The translations under genes and the position numbers were made by a program. The notes beneath the pieces are model-generated. The model was not told where the DNA came from. It saw nothing but the letters and a program-made list of their open reading frames with translations, and ran no database searches. DNA of 12,958 bases from NCBI GenBank assembly GCA_018711755.1, contig DVHY01000216.1, forward strand, positions 1 through 12,958, in the 5' to 3' direction. Position 1 is the first letter of the stretch. Each line of letters opens with the position of its first letter. Positions 1 through 6,510 of the stretch are shown here, in pieces. This DNA is from Candidatus Limivicinus faecipullorum. Its GTDB lineage: Bacteria; Bacillota; Clostridia; Oscillospirales; Oscillospiraceae.

Positions 1-48
1 ACATTTTTTTCGTCATTTTTGCCTATGGTTTTTTTCGGCTCCGGGCTC

Positions 49-86
49 AAAAAAATCTGGTAATCTGCTTTCCCCTGTGGTATACT
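49..86 (+). promoter_or_regulatory. Extended -10 promoter of the Nudix gene
   Basis: TATACT at 81-86 is preceded by TG plus one base (78-80), giving an extended -10. The -35 position (about 58-63, TGGTAA) is poor, as is usual for extended -10 promoters. A run of seven A at 49-55 lies just upstream and could act as an UP element. Transcription should start near 93, about 50 nt before the Nudix start codon. The call is by pattern only. Confidence 0.55.
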
Positions 87-143
87 TCTTTTGCCAGTTA
101 TGTAAATCATTTTTGTTATATTCCTTCAAAGGGGGTCTTTACC

Positions 144-692
144 ATGGAATACTTTGAGGAGCGCGTGGCCAGGGACGACAAATACCACGGCATCATCGTG
201 GATGTGCATCTGGACAGAGTTCGTCTCAACGACGGCAGTCTCGCCAACCGGGAGGTGGTGGAACACCCCGGCGGAGTCGCCATACTCCCCGTGGACGACA
301 AGGGCTTTTGCTATATGGTCCGGCAGTTCCGATACCCCGCAGGGCATATGATCCTCGAGACCCCCGCAGGCAAGCTGGAATACGGAGAGGACCATTACGC
401 CTGCGCTGTCCGGGAGCTCAGCGAGGAGACCGGCTTCACCGCAGATGAGTTTATCTACCTGGGAGTATTCTACACCTCCCCCGGTTTTTCCAGTGAAAAA
501 CTCCACGTATACCTGGCCCTTGGGCTCCATCCCGGCCGCTGCCACCTGGATGAGGGGGAATTCCTCAATGTGGAAAAGTACAGTTTGGACCAGCTCATGG
601 ACATGGTCATGGCCAACCAGATAGAGGACGCCAAAACAATTATTGCTCTTTTAAAGGCTGAAAAGCTGCTGAAACAGCGAGGTTTGGAATAA
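144..692 (+). CDS. Nudix hydrolase, ADP-ribose pyrophosphatase type
   Basis: A cytoplasmic 182-aa Nudix hydrolase, most likely cleaving ADP-ribose to AMP and ribose 5-phosphate. The Nudix box is complete and canonical at residues 76-98: G, five residues, E82, seven residues, then R90-E91, E94-E95 and G97, which supply the catalytic and metal-binding glutamates. The segment YTSPGFSSEKLHVYLA (about 110-125) follows; its proline about 15 residues after the box and its SPG..SE motif are typical of the NudF/ADPRase subfamily. The length fits (usually 170-210 aa). The ATG at 144 is preceded by AAAGGGGG at 128-135, 8 nt away. It has its own extended -10 promoter, and no terminator separates it from murA, so some read-through is possible. 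Nudix substrate specificity cannot be fixed from sequence, so another nucleotide-sugar substrate remains possible. Confidence 0.93.
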   Translation: MEYFEERVARDDKYHGIIVDVHLDRVRLNDGSLANREVVEHPGGVAILPVDDKGFCYMVRQFRYPAGHMILETPAGKLEYGEDHYACAVRELSEETGFTADEFIYLGVFYTSPGFSSEKLHVYLALGLHPGRCHLDEGEFLNVEKYSLDQLMDMVMANQIEDAKTIIALLKAEKLLKQRGLE

Positions 693-697
693 AACTG

Positions 698-726
698 TTG
701 CCAAAGAGCTATATATGTGTTAAAAT
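698..726 (+). promoter_or_regulatory. murA operon promoter
   Basis: TTGCCA (698-703) and TAAAAT (721-726) are separated by exactly 17 nt, with TG one base before the -10 (718-719). This is a near-consensus sigma-A promoter with an extended -10. It starts 6 nt after the Nudix stop codon, so murA and its followers have their own promoter. The expected start of transcription is near 733, which would place the mRNA 5' end at the foot of the leader hairpin. Confidence 0.75.
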
Positions 727-730
727 CTGA

Positions 731-786
731 AGTTGGTGAGTCCGGCTGTCCCTGCTACCGGCAGGGCCGGAGCCCGGCATCCGACT
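731..786 (+). promoter_or_regulatory. Folded 5' leader of murA
   Basis: The murA untranslated leader contains three nested complementary segments: AGTTGG (731-736) with CCGACT (781-786, one G-U pair), TCCGG (741-745) with CCGGA (767-771), and CCCTGC (750-755) with GCAGGG (761-766) around a five-base loop TACCG. The helices are separated by asymmetric internal loops. No U-run follows, so it is not a terminator. The Shine-Dalgarno GGAAGGTG (792-799) lies 5 nt past the base of the stem. It resembles no riboswitch class I can name. A regulatory or mRNA-stabilising role is inference. Confidence 0.45.
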
Positions 787-805
787 GTATTGGAAGGTGC
801 AAATT

Positions 806-2110
806 TTGGAAAAATATATTATTAACGGCGGCAAAGCCCTCCACGGCGAAGTGGAGATAAGCGGAGCTAAAAACGCCGCAGTGGCCATCATCCCCGCCGC
901 CCTTATGGTGGACGGAGTCTGCCACATAGAAAATATTCCCCAAATCAGCGACACCGATATGCTGCTGACCATACTTAAGGAGCTGGGCGCAAAGGTCCGC
1001 TTCCTGAATAAATCCACCATTGAGATCGACTGCACCAAGGTGAGATATCAGGACGCCCCCTACGACCTGATGCGCAAGATCAGAGCTTCCTACTACCTTA
1101 TCGGCGCCATGCTCGGACGCTTCGGCAGCGCAAAGACCACCATGCCCGGCGGCTGCAATTTCGGAGTCCGTCCCATCGACCAGCACATCAAGGGCATGAC
1201 CGCCCTGGGCGCCGACGTGGATGTGAAAAACGGCTTCGTCTATGCCGACGCCAGAGACGGCAAGCTCCACGGGGCCAGGATCTATCTGGATAAGGTCTCC
1301 GTGGGCGCTACCATGAACATCATCCTGGCCGCAGCCCTGGCCCAGGGCCGCACCGTTATCGAGAACGCCGCCAGAGAACCCCATATAGTGGACCTGGCCA
1401 ACTTCCTCAACTCCATGGGCGCAGACATCCGGGGCGCCGGTACCGACACCGTCAAAGTCAACGGCGTTGACAGGCTCCACGGCGGCAGCTACGCCATCAT
1501 CCCCGACCAGATAGAAGCCGGCACCTACATGGTGGCCGCCGCGGCCACCGGCGGTGAAGTTCTTATAAAGAACGTCATCCCCCGCCACTTGGAGTGCATC
1601 AGCGCCAAGCTCCGGGAGACCGGCACCATCGTTCAGGAATACGAGGATTCCGTCCTGGTAAAGGGGGCCAGCTCCCTCAGGAAGGTCAACATCAAGACCC
1701 TGCCCTACCCGGGCTTCCCCACCGACATGCAGCCTCCCATGGGCGCTCTCATGTGTCTTGCCAACGGCACCTCTGTCATTACAGAAGGAGTATACGACAA
1801 CCGCTTTAAGTACACCAACGAACTGCGTAAAATGGGCGCCGAAATACAGGTGGACGGCCGGGTGGCCGTCATCGAGGGGGGTAAGCGCCTCACCGGCGCT
1901 CCCGTCCACGCCTGCGATTTGAGAGCCGGAGCTGCCATGGTCATCGCCGGCATGTGCGCCACAGGCACCACTGTTGTGGAAGACGTGCGCTATATTGAAC
2001 GAGGCTATGAGAACTTCGTGGGCAAGCTGAAGGCCCTGGGCGCAGATATAGAGTGCGTGGACGAGCCCGAGGACTCCGACTCCTCCGACAAAATCCTCTG
2101 CGTCTGCTGA
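806..2110 (+). CDS. murA: UDP-N-acetylglucosamine 1-carboxyvinyltransferase
   Basis: MurA transfers enolpyruvate from PEP to UDP-GlcNAc, the first committed step of peptidoglycan synthesis, in the cytoplasm. The protein has the EPT fold throughout: ISGAKNAA near the N-terminus with the substrate-binding Lys-Asn, and MPGGCNFGVRPIDQHIKG with the catalytic cysteine (residue 117 from the start chosen here), equivalent to E. coli Cys115. Because it is Cys and not Asp, the enzyme should be fosfomycin-sensitive. The later motifs FPTDMQPPMGAL and YDNRFKYTNELRKMGA are also typical. The start is TTG 806 (MEKYIINGG), 6 nt after GGAAGGTG (792-799). The in-frame GTG at 797 lies inside that Shine-Dalgarno and would add three residues foreign to the family. 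The 434-aa length fits (417-440). The C-terminus has an acidic/serine tail after the conserved ERGYENFVGKLKALGA. The gene overlaps walJ by one base (TGATG), implying translational coupling. Confidence 0.97.
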   Translation: MEKYIINGGKALHGEVEISGAKNAAVAIIPAALMVDGVCHIENIPQISDTDMLLTILKELGAKVRFLNKSTIEIDCTKVRYQDAPYDLMRKIRASYYLIGAMLGRFGSAKTTMPGGCNFGVRPIDQHIKGMTALGADVDVKNGFVYADARDGKLHGARIYLDKVSVGATMNIILAAALAQGRTVIENAAREPHIVDLANFLNSMGADIRGAGTDTVKVNGVDRLHGGSYAIIPDQIEAGTYMVAAAATGGEVLIKNVIPRHLECISAKLRETGTIVQEYEDSVLVKGASSLRKVNIKTLPYPGFPTDMQPPMGALMCLANGTSVITEGVYDNRFKYTNELRKMGAEIQVDGRVAVIEGGKRLTGAPVHACDLRAGAAMVIAGMCATGTTVVEDVRYIERGYENFVGKLKALGADIECVDEPEDSDSSDKILCVC

Positions 2111-2895
2111 TGAAGCTGAGTATCTTTGCCAGCGGCTCCAGCGGCAACTGCCTTTGTCTAAGCAGCGGCAGCAGCCACATCCTCATCGACGCCGGTATCT
2201 CCATGCGCAGGATATCCCAGGCTCTGAGGGGAGCCGGACTGGAACTTAAGGGCATTTCCGGAGTGCTCATCACCCATGAGCACTCCGATCATATTTCAGG
2301 GCTGAAAATGCTTGTAAAGCACTTTGACATCCCGGTATACGCCCCCCACACCATTGCAAACCGGCTCCGGGGCATGCTGCCGGATATAGAGCCCTGCCTG
2401 CGCATCATATCCGTTGGGGAGCCCTTCGGCCTGGGCGGCTTCCTTGTAAGGGCCTTTCACACCCCCCACGACACCGACGAGAGCGTGGGCTACCGGGTGG
2501 AGGGCGGCGGCTGCTTTGCCATCGCCACCGACATGGGCCATGTGACCGACGAGGTGCTGGAGGCCCTCACCGGGGCGGACACCGTACTGATAGAGGCCAA
2601 CCACGACGTGGAGCTGCTCTCCGACGGGAGCTATCCCATCTATCTGAAACGGCGCATACTCTCCAACCGAGGGCATCTGTCCAACGAGAGCTGCGCAAAG
2701 CTGGCCCTCTATCTCTGCCGCCACGGCACAAGGCAGATAGTCCTGGGCCACCTGAGCCGGGAAAACAACCGGCCGGAGCTGGCTCTGTCCGCAGTGCGCG
2801 CCCAGCTGGCCGGGCTGCCGGTGGAGCTCCACTGCGCTCCCCCCGCCGGGGAGCTGACGCTGGCCGTAAGGGAGGCTGAGCCGTGCTTTCAGTAA
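2110..2895 (+). CDS. walJ: WalJ/YycJ-type metallo-beta-lactamase-fold hydrolase
   Basis: A 261-aa MBL-fold protein of the YycJ/WalJ group, predicted to be a cytoplasmic dinuclear-metal phosphodiesterase or nuclease. In Bacillus, Staphylococcus and Streptococcus the homologue sits in the walRK operon and has been linked to cell division, wall metabolism and DNA repair. It opens with SIFASGSSGNC, diagnostic of the subfamily, and has the metal motif THEHSDH (residues 55-61), a later ATDMGH aspartate/histidine site, and the C-terminal LGHLSRENN signature. The start ATG 2110 overlaps the murA stop (TGATG) and lacks its own Shine-Dalgarno. An upstream in-frame ATG at 2053 would add 19 residues with no family match, inside murA. 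Adjacency to rlmH matches the classical walJ-rlmH neighbourhood, but walR, walK, walH and walI are absent here. The biochemical substrate is not established. Confidence 0.92.
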   Translation: MKLSIFASGSSGNCLCLSSGSSHILIDAGISMRRISQALRGAGLELKGISGVLITHEHSDHISGLKMLVKHFDIPVYAPHTIANRLRGMLPDIEPCLRIISVGEPFGLGGFLVRAFHTPHDTDESVGYRVEGGGCFAIATDMGHVTDEVLEALTGADTVLIEANHDVELLSDGSYPIYLKRRILSNRGHLSNESCAKLALYLCRHGTRQIVLGHLSRENNRPELALSAVRAQLAGLPVELHCAPPAGELTLAVREAEPCFQ

Positions 2896-3365
2896 AGCTG
2901 ATTTGCGTCGGACGCATGAAGGAAAAATTCTACGCCGAGGCTTTCGGCGAGTACATGAAGCGGCTCCAGCCCTACTGCAAGCTGCAGCTTACCGAGGCCC
3001 CGGAGCAGAGACTGAGCGAGTCCCCCTCCCCAAAGGAGCTGGAAAAGGCCCTGGACCGGGAGGCGGAGGATATCCTGGCCGCCATCCCCGGCGACAGTTA
3101 TGTGGCCGCCCTCTGCATAGAGGGGCGGGAGCTGTCCAGTGAAGCCCTGGCGGAGCTGGTCTTTAAAGCGGAAGGCTCCGGCAGGCCCAGGATGTGCTTT
3201 ATCATCGGCGGCTCCTACGGCCTGTCCCCCAGGGTGAAGGCCCGGGCCGACCTGAAGCTGAGCATGTCCCCCATGACCTTTCCCCACCATCTTGCCCGGG
3301 TCATGCTGGCCGAGCAGCTCTACCGCTCTTTTAAAATAATCGAAGGTTCCAGATATCACAAATAG
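2883..3365 (+). CDS. rlmH: 23S rRNA pseudouridine-1915 N3-methyltransferase
   Basis: RlmH is a homodimeric SPOUT methyltransferase that uses SAM to methylate pseudouridine 1915 in helix 69 of 23S rRNA on the assembled 70S ribosome. The 160-aa length matches the family (155-160). The N-terminus MLSVKLICVGRMKEKFY, the SAM-binding knot segment FIIGGSYGLSP (about 106-116), SMSPMTFPHHLARVMLAEQLYR and the closing YHK are all diagnostic. The start is GTG 2883, preceded by GGAGG (2871-2875) at 7 nt. The gene overlaps walJ by 13 bases in another frame, so the two are probably co-translated. The stop TAG overlaps the ribosome-binding site TAGGAGG of the next gene. In staphylococci the end of rlmH is the SCC attachment site; nothing is inserted here. 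Confidence 0.97.
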   Translation: MLSVKLICVGRMKEKFYAEAFGEYMKRLQPYCKLQLTEAPEQRLSESPSPKELEKALDREAEDILAAIPGDSYVAALCIEGRELSSEALAELVFKAEGSGRPRMCFIIGGSYGLSPRVKARADLKLSMSPMTFPHHLARVMLAEQLYRSFKIIEGSRYHK

Positions 3366-3375
3366 GAGGCGGCCC

Positions 3376-4800
3376 ATGGATAAATCGTCCCTACTCACCG
3401 CCGAGGAACGCTGGCCCAGATGGCATGCGGTCCTTGTATTTCTCGTCTTCTGCTTCTTTATGGTCTGTCCCGCCGCCCCGGAGCGCTGGGCCGACCTCTA
3501 CTCCTTCTACGGCAAGACCCTGGTGGTGGCCGTCATCGCCCTGGCGCTCTATATCAAGCGCTTCAGCTTCGCCGCCGAGGTGAAGCTGGTCTGGCTTTAC
3601 GCCCTGTGGCTGCTCGTCAGCCGCATGCTCAACTCCGACATGTACATGGTGCGGGAGAGCGACCTGGTGCTGACCAAGTTCCTCTGCGCCGCCGTGCTGG
3701 CCACGGGCCTGGTGCTGGACGCCGGGCAGCGCCGCCGCTTTATGAACTGGTTCTGTCTGGCTGTAGGTCTCTTCTATTTCTGCTCCGGGCTCCTGGCAAT
3801 AGTGGTCAATCTGCTGGATATCTACATATATCTACCTCCCGAAGGCGTGCTCTTTGGCCTGGACGAGCCCTGGCACATACACTACATAAACGTCTTCAAC
3901 ACCAACCGCACCATCTCCTCCCTCTGGTTCTACATCGCCCTGTGCATGATGATATATCAGTTTTTCGCGTGCAGGAAGAAGCTCTGGCGCATACCTATCG
4001 TCCTTGCCGGTCTGCTGTTTTACATTGCCGTGGGCATGTGTTTTTCCCGCACGGTGAAAATAGTCACCGCCGGCAGCGTGGCCATGCTGGCCATACTCCT
4101 GGCTTTTAAATATCTGTCCCTTAAAAAGCTCTGGCAGAAATGCCTCACGGTGCTGCTGTGCGCCGCCCTGCTCATACCCCTGAGCTTCAAGAGCTTTGAT
4201 CTTCTGTCGTCACTGATGAGCGATGTTTCCGGCTTTCTCATAAGCGAAACCGCCGGGGACCAGGCCGGAGACCAGGAGAGCTCCGGCGTGGATCTCAGCG
4301 ACAACCGGGATCTGAAGTCCGACATCTCCGATCTCTCCGAGCGCAAGCAGATATATGCCTCTTTTATCCCCACGCTGAAAACCGACCCAAAGCGTATCCT
4401 TATAGGCAGTTTTGCCGACAAGCTGATGACTGTGCCCAACACCTTCATAGTTTTTCCCATTCCCTTTACCCACATGCATAACTTTATCCTGGAGGTGTTC
4501 ATGCTCACCGGGCTTCCGGGTTTCCTGCTGACGGCCGCCTTCTGTCTGCTGCTTGTTATCCGCATGGTACACCTTTTCTTCACAAAGGACAGCCGCATCA
4601 GTTTGGCGGAGAAGACCCTCACCATCCCCCTGACGGGGATACTCCTGTACGGTATGTTCGAGGTGGTCATCTTCACCGCCTGCGGAGACAGGCGGGCCCC
4701 TACGGATATGCGGGAGCTGAGCTTCTTTATCATCGCCGGCATAGTTCTGGGCTATTCCCACGATATCCTGCCAAAACTTCCCGGTCTCAAAAGAAAATAG
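3376..4800 (+). CDS. O-antigen ligase/polymerase-like membrane protein (Wzy_C type)
   Basis: A 474-aa polytopic inner-membrane protein with about 11-12 hydrophobic segments (roughly 16-34, 47-62, 68-86, 101-115, 124-147, 181-198, 203-224, 230-246, 254-272, 372-397, 416-436, 448-465). A large extracytoplasmic loop spans about 273-371. Its end carries THMHNFILEVFMLTGLPGF (365-383), which matches the HxHN..L....G..G pattern of the WaaL/Wzy superfamily; arginines in NTNRT (about 176-180) and CFSRTVK (222-228) sit where these enzymes bind lipid-phosphate substrates. The family polymerises or ligates glycans from undecaprenyl-pyrophosphate; the substrate here is unknown. The loop contains a low-complexity acidic stretch rich in D, S, E and G (about 287-322). 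The start is ATG 3376, 6 nt after TAGGAGG (3363-3369), which is formed by the rlmH stop region, so it belongs to the murA-walJ-rlmH operon. The family call rests on topology and motif, not full similarity. Confidence 0.75.
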   Translation: MDKSSLLTAEERWPRWHAVLVFLVFCFFMVCPAAPERWADLYSFYGKTLVVAVIALALYIKRFSFAAEVKLVWLYALWLLVSRMLNSDMYMVRESDLVLTKFLCAAVLATGLVLDAGQRRRFMNWFCLAVGLFYFCSGLLAIVVNLLDIYIYLPPEGVLFGLDEPWHIHYINVFNTNRTISSLWFYIALCMMIYQFFACRKKLWRIPIVLAGLLFYIAVGMCFSRTVKIVTAGSVAMLAILLAFKYLSLKKLWQKCLTVLLCAALLIPLSFKSFDLLSSLMSDVSGFLISETAGDQAGDQESSGVDLSDNRDLKSDISDLSERKQIYASFIPTLKTDPKRILIGSFADKLMTVPNTFIVFPIPFTHMHNFILEVFMLTGLPGFLLTAAFCLLLVIRMVHLFFTKDSRISLAEKTLTIPLTGILLYGMFEVVIFTACGDRRAPTDMRELSFFIIAGIVLGYSHDILPKLPGLKRK

Positions 4801-4807
4801 CCTTTTT

Positions 4808-4837
4808 TACTCCCCGGTCCCCGGGGAGTATTTCTTT
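4808..4837 (+). terminator. Rho-independent terminator of the murA operon
   Basis: A perfect 10-bp stem (TACTCCCCGG, 4808-4817, with CCGGGGAGTA, 4821-4830), a three-base loop TCC, and TTTCTTT downstream. It starts 8 nt after the stop of the O-antigen-ligase-like gene and ends that transcription unit. Confidence 0.9.
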
Positions 4838-4850
4838 CGACTTTTCCGCA

Positions 4851-4879
4851 TTGCAAATTTTGGCTTTCTATGTTAAAAT
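4851..4879 (+). promoter_or_regulatory. degV promoter
   Basis: TTGCAA (4851-4856), 17 nt, then TAAAAT (4874-4879) with TG one base before it (4871-4872). This is a near-consensus extended -10 promoter just after the preceding terminator. It overlaps the first in-frame ATG (4870) of the following reading frame, which rules that codon out as the translation start. The ten bases TGTTAAAATC match the murA promoter at the same position. Confidence 0.8.
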
Positions 4880-4920
4880 CCATTTTGATATATTTATTTT
4901 ATTTATTGGAGATGAATTAC

Positions 4921-5769
4921 TTGAACAAACCCGTGATGATCACTGCCGACAGCACCTGCGACCTGCCTTCAGAGCTGCTGGAGCGTTTCAATATCAAGAC
5001 TATCCCCTTGACCATCCAGCTGGGAGACGAGACTTTCCTTGACGGAGAGGGCTTTACCCCTGAGGTGATGTACCGGCGCTACAGAGAGGACGGTACTCTG
5101 CCCAAGACCGCCGCCGCCGGATATCAGCAGTTTATCGACTTCTTCTCCCAGTTCACCAAGGCCGGATATCAGGTGGTCCATCTGGATATCAGCTCCGAGC
5201 TCTCCTGCTCTTTTTCCAACGCCTGCCTGGCGGCAGAGGATCTGGGCGACGTCTTCCCCGTAGACTCCCAGATGCTCTCTTCCGGCCTGGCCCTGCTGGC
5301 CATAGAGGGCGCCGAGTGCCGGGACAAGGGCATGGGCGCCCAGGAGATCGCAGAGCATCTGCGCTCCCTCACCGGCAAGGTGGACACCAGCTTCGTGCTG
5401 GACACCCTGGAGTTCATGTGGAAAGGCGGCCGCTGCTCCGCCGTCACCTCCCTGGGAGCCAATCTCCTCAAGCTCAAGCCCGCCCTGGAGATGAAGGACG
5501 GAAAGCTGGGCGTATACAAAAAATACCGGGGCTCCATCGACTCCGTGTACAAGCAGTACATAAAAGAGCGCATTGCCGGCAAAAATATCCGGCCGGGCCA
5601 CGTTTTCATAACCAATTCCGGGGAGATCGACCCTGAGGTCATCCGCCAGCTTGCCCAGTTGGTGCGGGAGCTCATCCCCGTGGAGGAGATACACTTCGCC
5701 ACCGCCGGCTGCACCATCTCTTCCCACTGCGGCCCCAAGTGCCTGGGCGTGCTCTTTATCAATCAGTGA
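4921..5769 (+). CDS. DegV family fatty-acid-binding protein
   Basis: A 282-aa DegV/FakB-like protein. The family binds a fatty acid between two domains; FakB members present it to the kinase FakA to give acyl-phosphate for phospholipid synthesis. The sequence shows ITADSTCDLP at the N-terminus (about 7-16), PKTAAAGYQQF with the fatty-acid-contacting Thr (63), DISSELSCSFSNA (89-101) with the carboxylate-binding serines, DTLEFMWKGGRCS, and a C-terminal GCTISSHCGPKCLGVLF similar to the family's G..I..H.GPG..G pattern. I chose TTG 4921 because GGAG (4908-4911) is 9 nt upstream. ATG 4912 abuts the Shine-Dalgarno and ATG 4870 lies in the promoter. The gene is alone between promoter and terminator, with no fakA in the window. 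The ligand is not predictable. Confidence 0.9.
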   Translation: MNKPVMITADSTCDLPSELLERFNIKTIPLTIQLGDETFLDGEGFTPEVMYRRYREDGTLPKTAAAGYQQFIDFFSQFTKAGYQVVHLDISSELSCSFSNACLAAEDLGDVFPVDSQMLSSGLALLAIEGAECRDKGMGAQEIAEHLRSLTGKVDTSFVLDTLEFMWKGGRCSAVTSLGANLLKLKPALEMKDGKLGVYKKYRGSIDSVYKQYIKERIAGKNIRPGHVFITNSGEIDPEVIRQLAQLVRELIPVEEIHFATAGCTISSHCGPKCLGVLFINQ

Positions 5770-5804
5770 GCCTGCCCTCTGCCCCGGATTGAGATAACAC
5801 CCCC

Positions 5805-5839
5805 CTGCGGGCCGCTTTCTGCGGCCCGCAGTTCTTTTT
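5805..5839 (+). terminator. Rho-independent terminator of degV
   Basis: A perfect 11-bp GC-rich stem (CTGCGGGCCGC, 5805-5815, with GCGGCCCGCAG, 5821-5831), loop TTTCT, then TTCTTTTT (5832-5839). It lies 35 nt after the degV stop. Confidence 0.92.
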
Positions 5840-5905
5840 CCCCTCCGGCCCCACTGTCCTTTCCTACCGTGGTTCAAGTGTTATGTTAACCTGCTGTCTT
5901 TTCCC

Positions 5906-5934
5906 TTGTAAACGGGGCCAAGATGTGGTATCCT
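5906..5934 (+). promoter_or_regulatory. Promoter of the structured leader and 108-aa gene
   Basis: TTGTAA (5906-5911), 17 nt, TATCCT (5929-5934), preceded by TGG (5926-5928), giving an extended -10. The eight bases TGTGGTAT repeat those at the Nudix promoter. The transcription start is expected near 5941, which implies a leader of about 225 nt before the next start codon. Nothing gene-like was seen between the degV terminator and this promoter. Confidence 0.65.
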
Positions 5935-5940
5935 ACCACT

Positions 5941-6166
5941 ATGGTTTTTTTACACGGTAAAGGAGACCCGGCATAAATATACAGGCGGGGAGGCCCGGCG
6001 CCGATTCTTCCGGGAAGGACTGCCGGCGCAGCCTGAGAAGAGCTTCCCCGGCTCCACGGCGGCGGAAGGCTGCCTCAGACAGCGGGCCAAAGACGTTTGG
6101 ACGCTTCAGGAAAAAGAAAATTAGTTTACATAACATAAAGCCCAGCGGGCGGAGGAGAGAGGAAAC
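5941..6166 (+). ncRNA. Candidate structured 5' leader RNA (class unknown)
   Basis: Some 225 nt separate the predicted transcription start from the next start codon, with no credible reading frame on either strand. The core folds as a three-way junction: GGCCCG (5992-5997) pairs with CGGGCC (6083-6088). Inside, GCGCCG (5998-6003) pairs with CGGCGC (6024-6029) and is topped by TTCTTC/GAAGGA (6005-6010/6014-6019). The second arm is CTGAG (6033-6037) with CTCAG (6074-6078), extended by AGC/GCT, TTCC/GGAA and CCG/CGG with small bulges. Alternative pairings exist: CCAAA (6087-6091) with TTTGG (6096-6100) competes with the closing stem, and GCAGCC (6028-6033) with GGCTGC (6068-6073) competes with both arms. 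A small GCCC/GGGC hairpin (6140-6150) sits just before the Shine-Dalgarno. It matches no riboswitch, T-box, 6S, SRP or RNase P signature I could recall. GC-rich DNA gives chance pairings, so function is inferred. Confidence 0.4.
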
Positions 6167-6493
6167 ATGATAGAGCCCAACGACGTAATGAAAGTGGACG
6201 ACAAGGACTGGGAACAGTTCAAAAAAGAGGCGGCCAAGGACGAGCTTTTTTACAGCGGTCCCGGCGACCTGCTGGACACTCCGGAGGGGCGGGAGAAGTT
6301 CTGCCGTCTCAACGAGACGGGGGTATTCAGAAAGCCCGACCCGGATTTCCCCCAGAGCAAAATCTGGGTCTTCAATCTCCAGGGTCAGGGGATGGTGATA
6401 AAAAAGCGCAGCCGGGTGGACCCCAGCCTCATGGAGGACATCGAATACGACGCCCAGGGCATGGAGAAGAGCAAGTCCTTTGAACCGGCCTGA
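6167..6493 (+). CDS. Small hydrophilic protein of unknown function
   Basis: A 108-aa protein I do not recognise. It has no signal peptide or membrane segment and is strongly charged, with many D, E and K residues (for example WEQFKKEAAKDELF near the N-terminus). A proline/glycine-containing middle (SGPGDLLDTPEGREKFCRLN) precedes a beta-like segment KIWVFNLQGQGMVIKKRSR and an acidic, methionine-rich tail. It has one cysteine and no obvious metal or catalytic motif. The ATG at 6167 follows GGAGGA (6151-6156) at 10 nt, so it is very probably translated. It is monocistronic, with its own promoter, a long folded leader and a terminator. A cytoplasmic location is likely. No function is assigned. 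Confidence 0.75.
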   Translation: MIEPNDVMKVDDKDWEQFKKEAAKDELFYSGPGDLLDTPEGREKFCRLNETGVFRKPDPDFPQSKIWVFNLQGQGMVIKKRSRVDPSLMEDIEYDAQGMEKSKSFEPA

Positions 6494-6510
6494 CGCCTCC
6501 CTGCAAATAC

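Noticed and set aside
29..55. Seven T (29-35) and seven A (49-55) flanking a GC-rich core
   Set aside because: The core (GGCTC repeated directly) does not form a convincing stem, so I do not call a terminator. The A-run is better explained as part of the Nudix promoter.
755..1909. A 384-codon open frame on the - strand over murA
   Set aside because: It is antisense to a complete, unmistakable murA and its translation has the skewed G/V/H/D composition typical of shadow frames.
3340..3365. End of rlmH resembles the staphylococcal SCC attachment site (TATCACAAATAG)
   Set aside because: The likeness comes from the conserved C-terminal Tyr-His-Lys codons. There is no second copy, no ccr recombinase and no inserted element downstream.
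799..4863. Shared 11-mer GCAAATTTTGG at 799-809 and 4853-4863
   Set aside because: One copy covers a start codon and the other a -35 region, so no common role is likely. Chance matches of this length are expected in 13 kb.
6005..6035. Slight likeness of the leader to the SRP RNA apical domain (TTCCGGGAAGGACTGC)
   Set aside because: The order of loop and asymmetric bulge does not match the SRP domain IV pattern, and the surrounding fold is a three-way junction instead of a single long hairpin.
5939..6136. A 65-codon open frame on the - strand in the long leader region
   Set aside because: It has no Shine-Dalgarno, overlaps a + strand promoter start and a folded leader, and its product is arginine/proline-rich without any pattern of a real protein.
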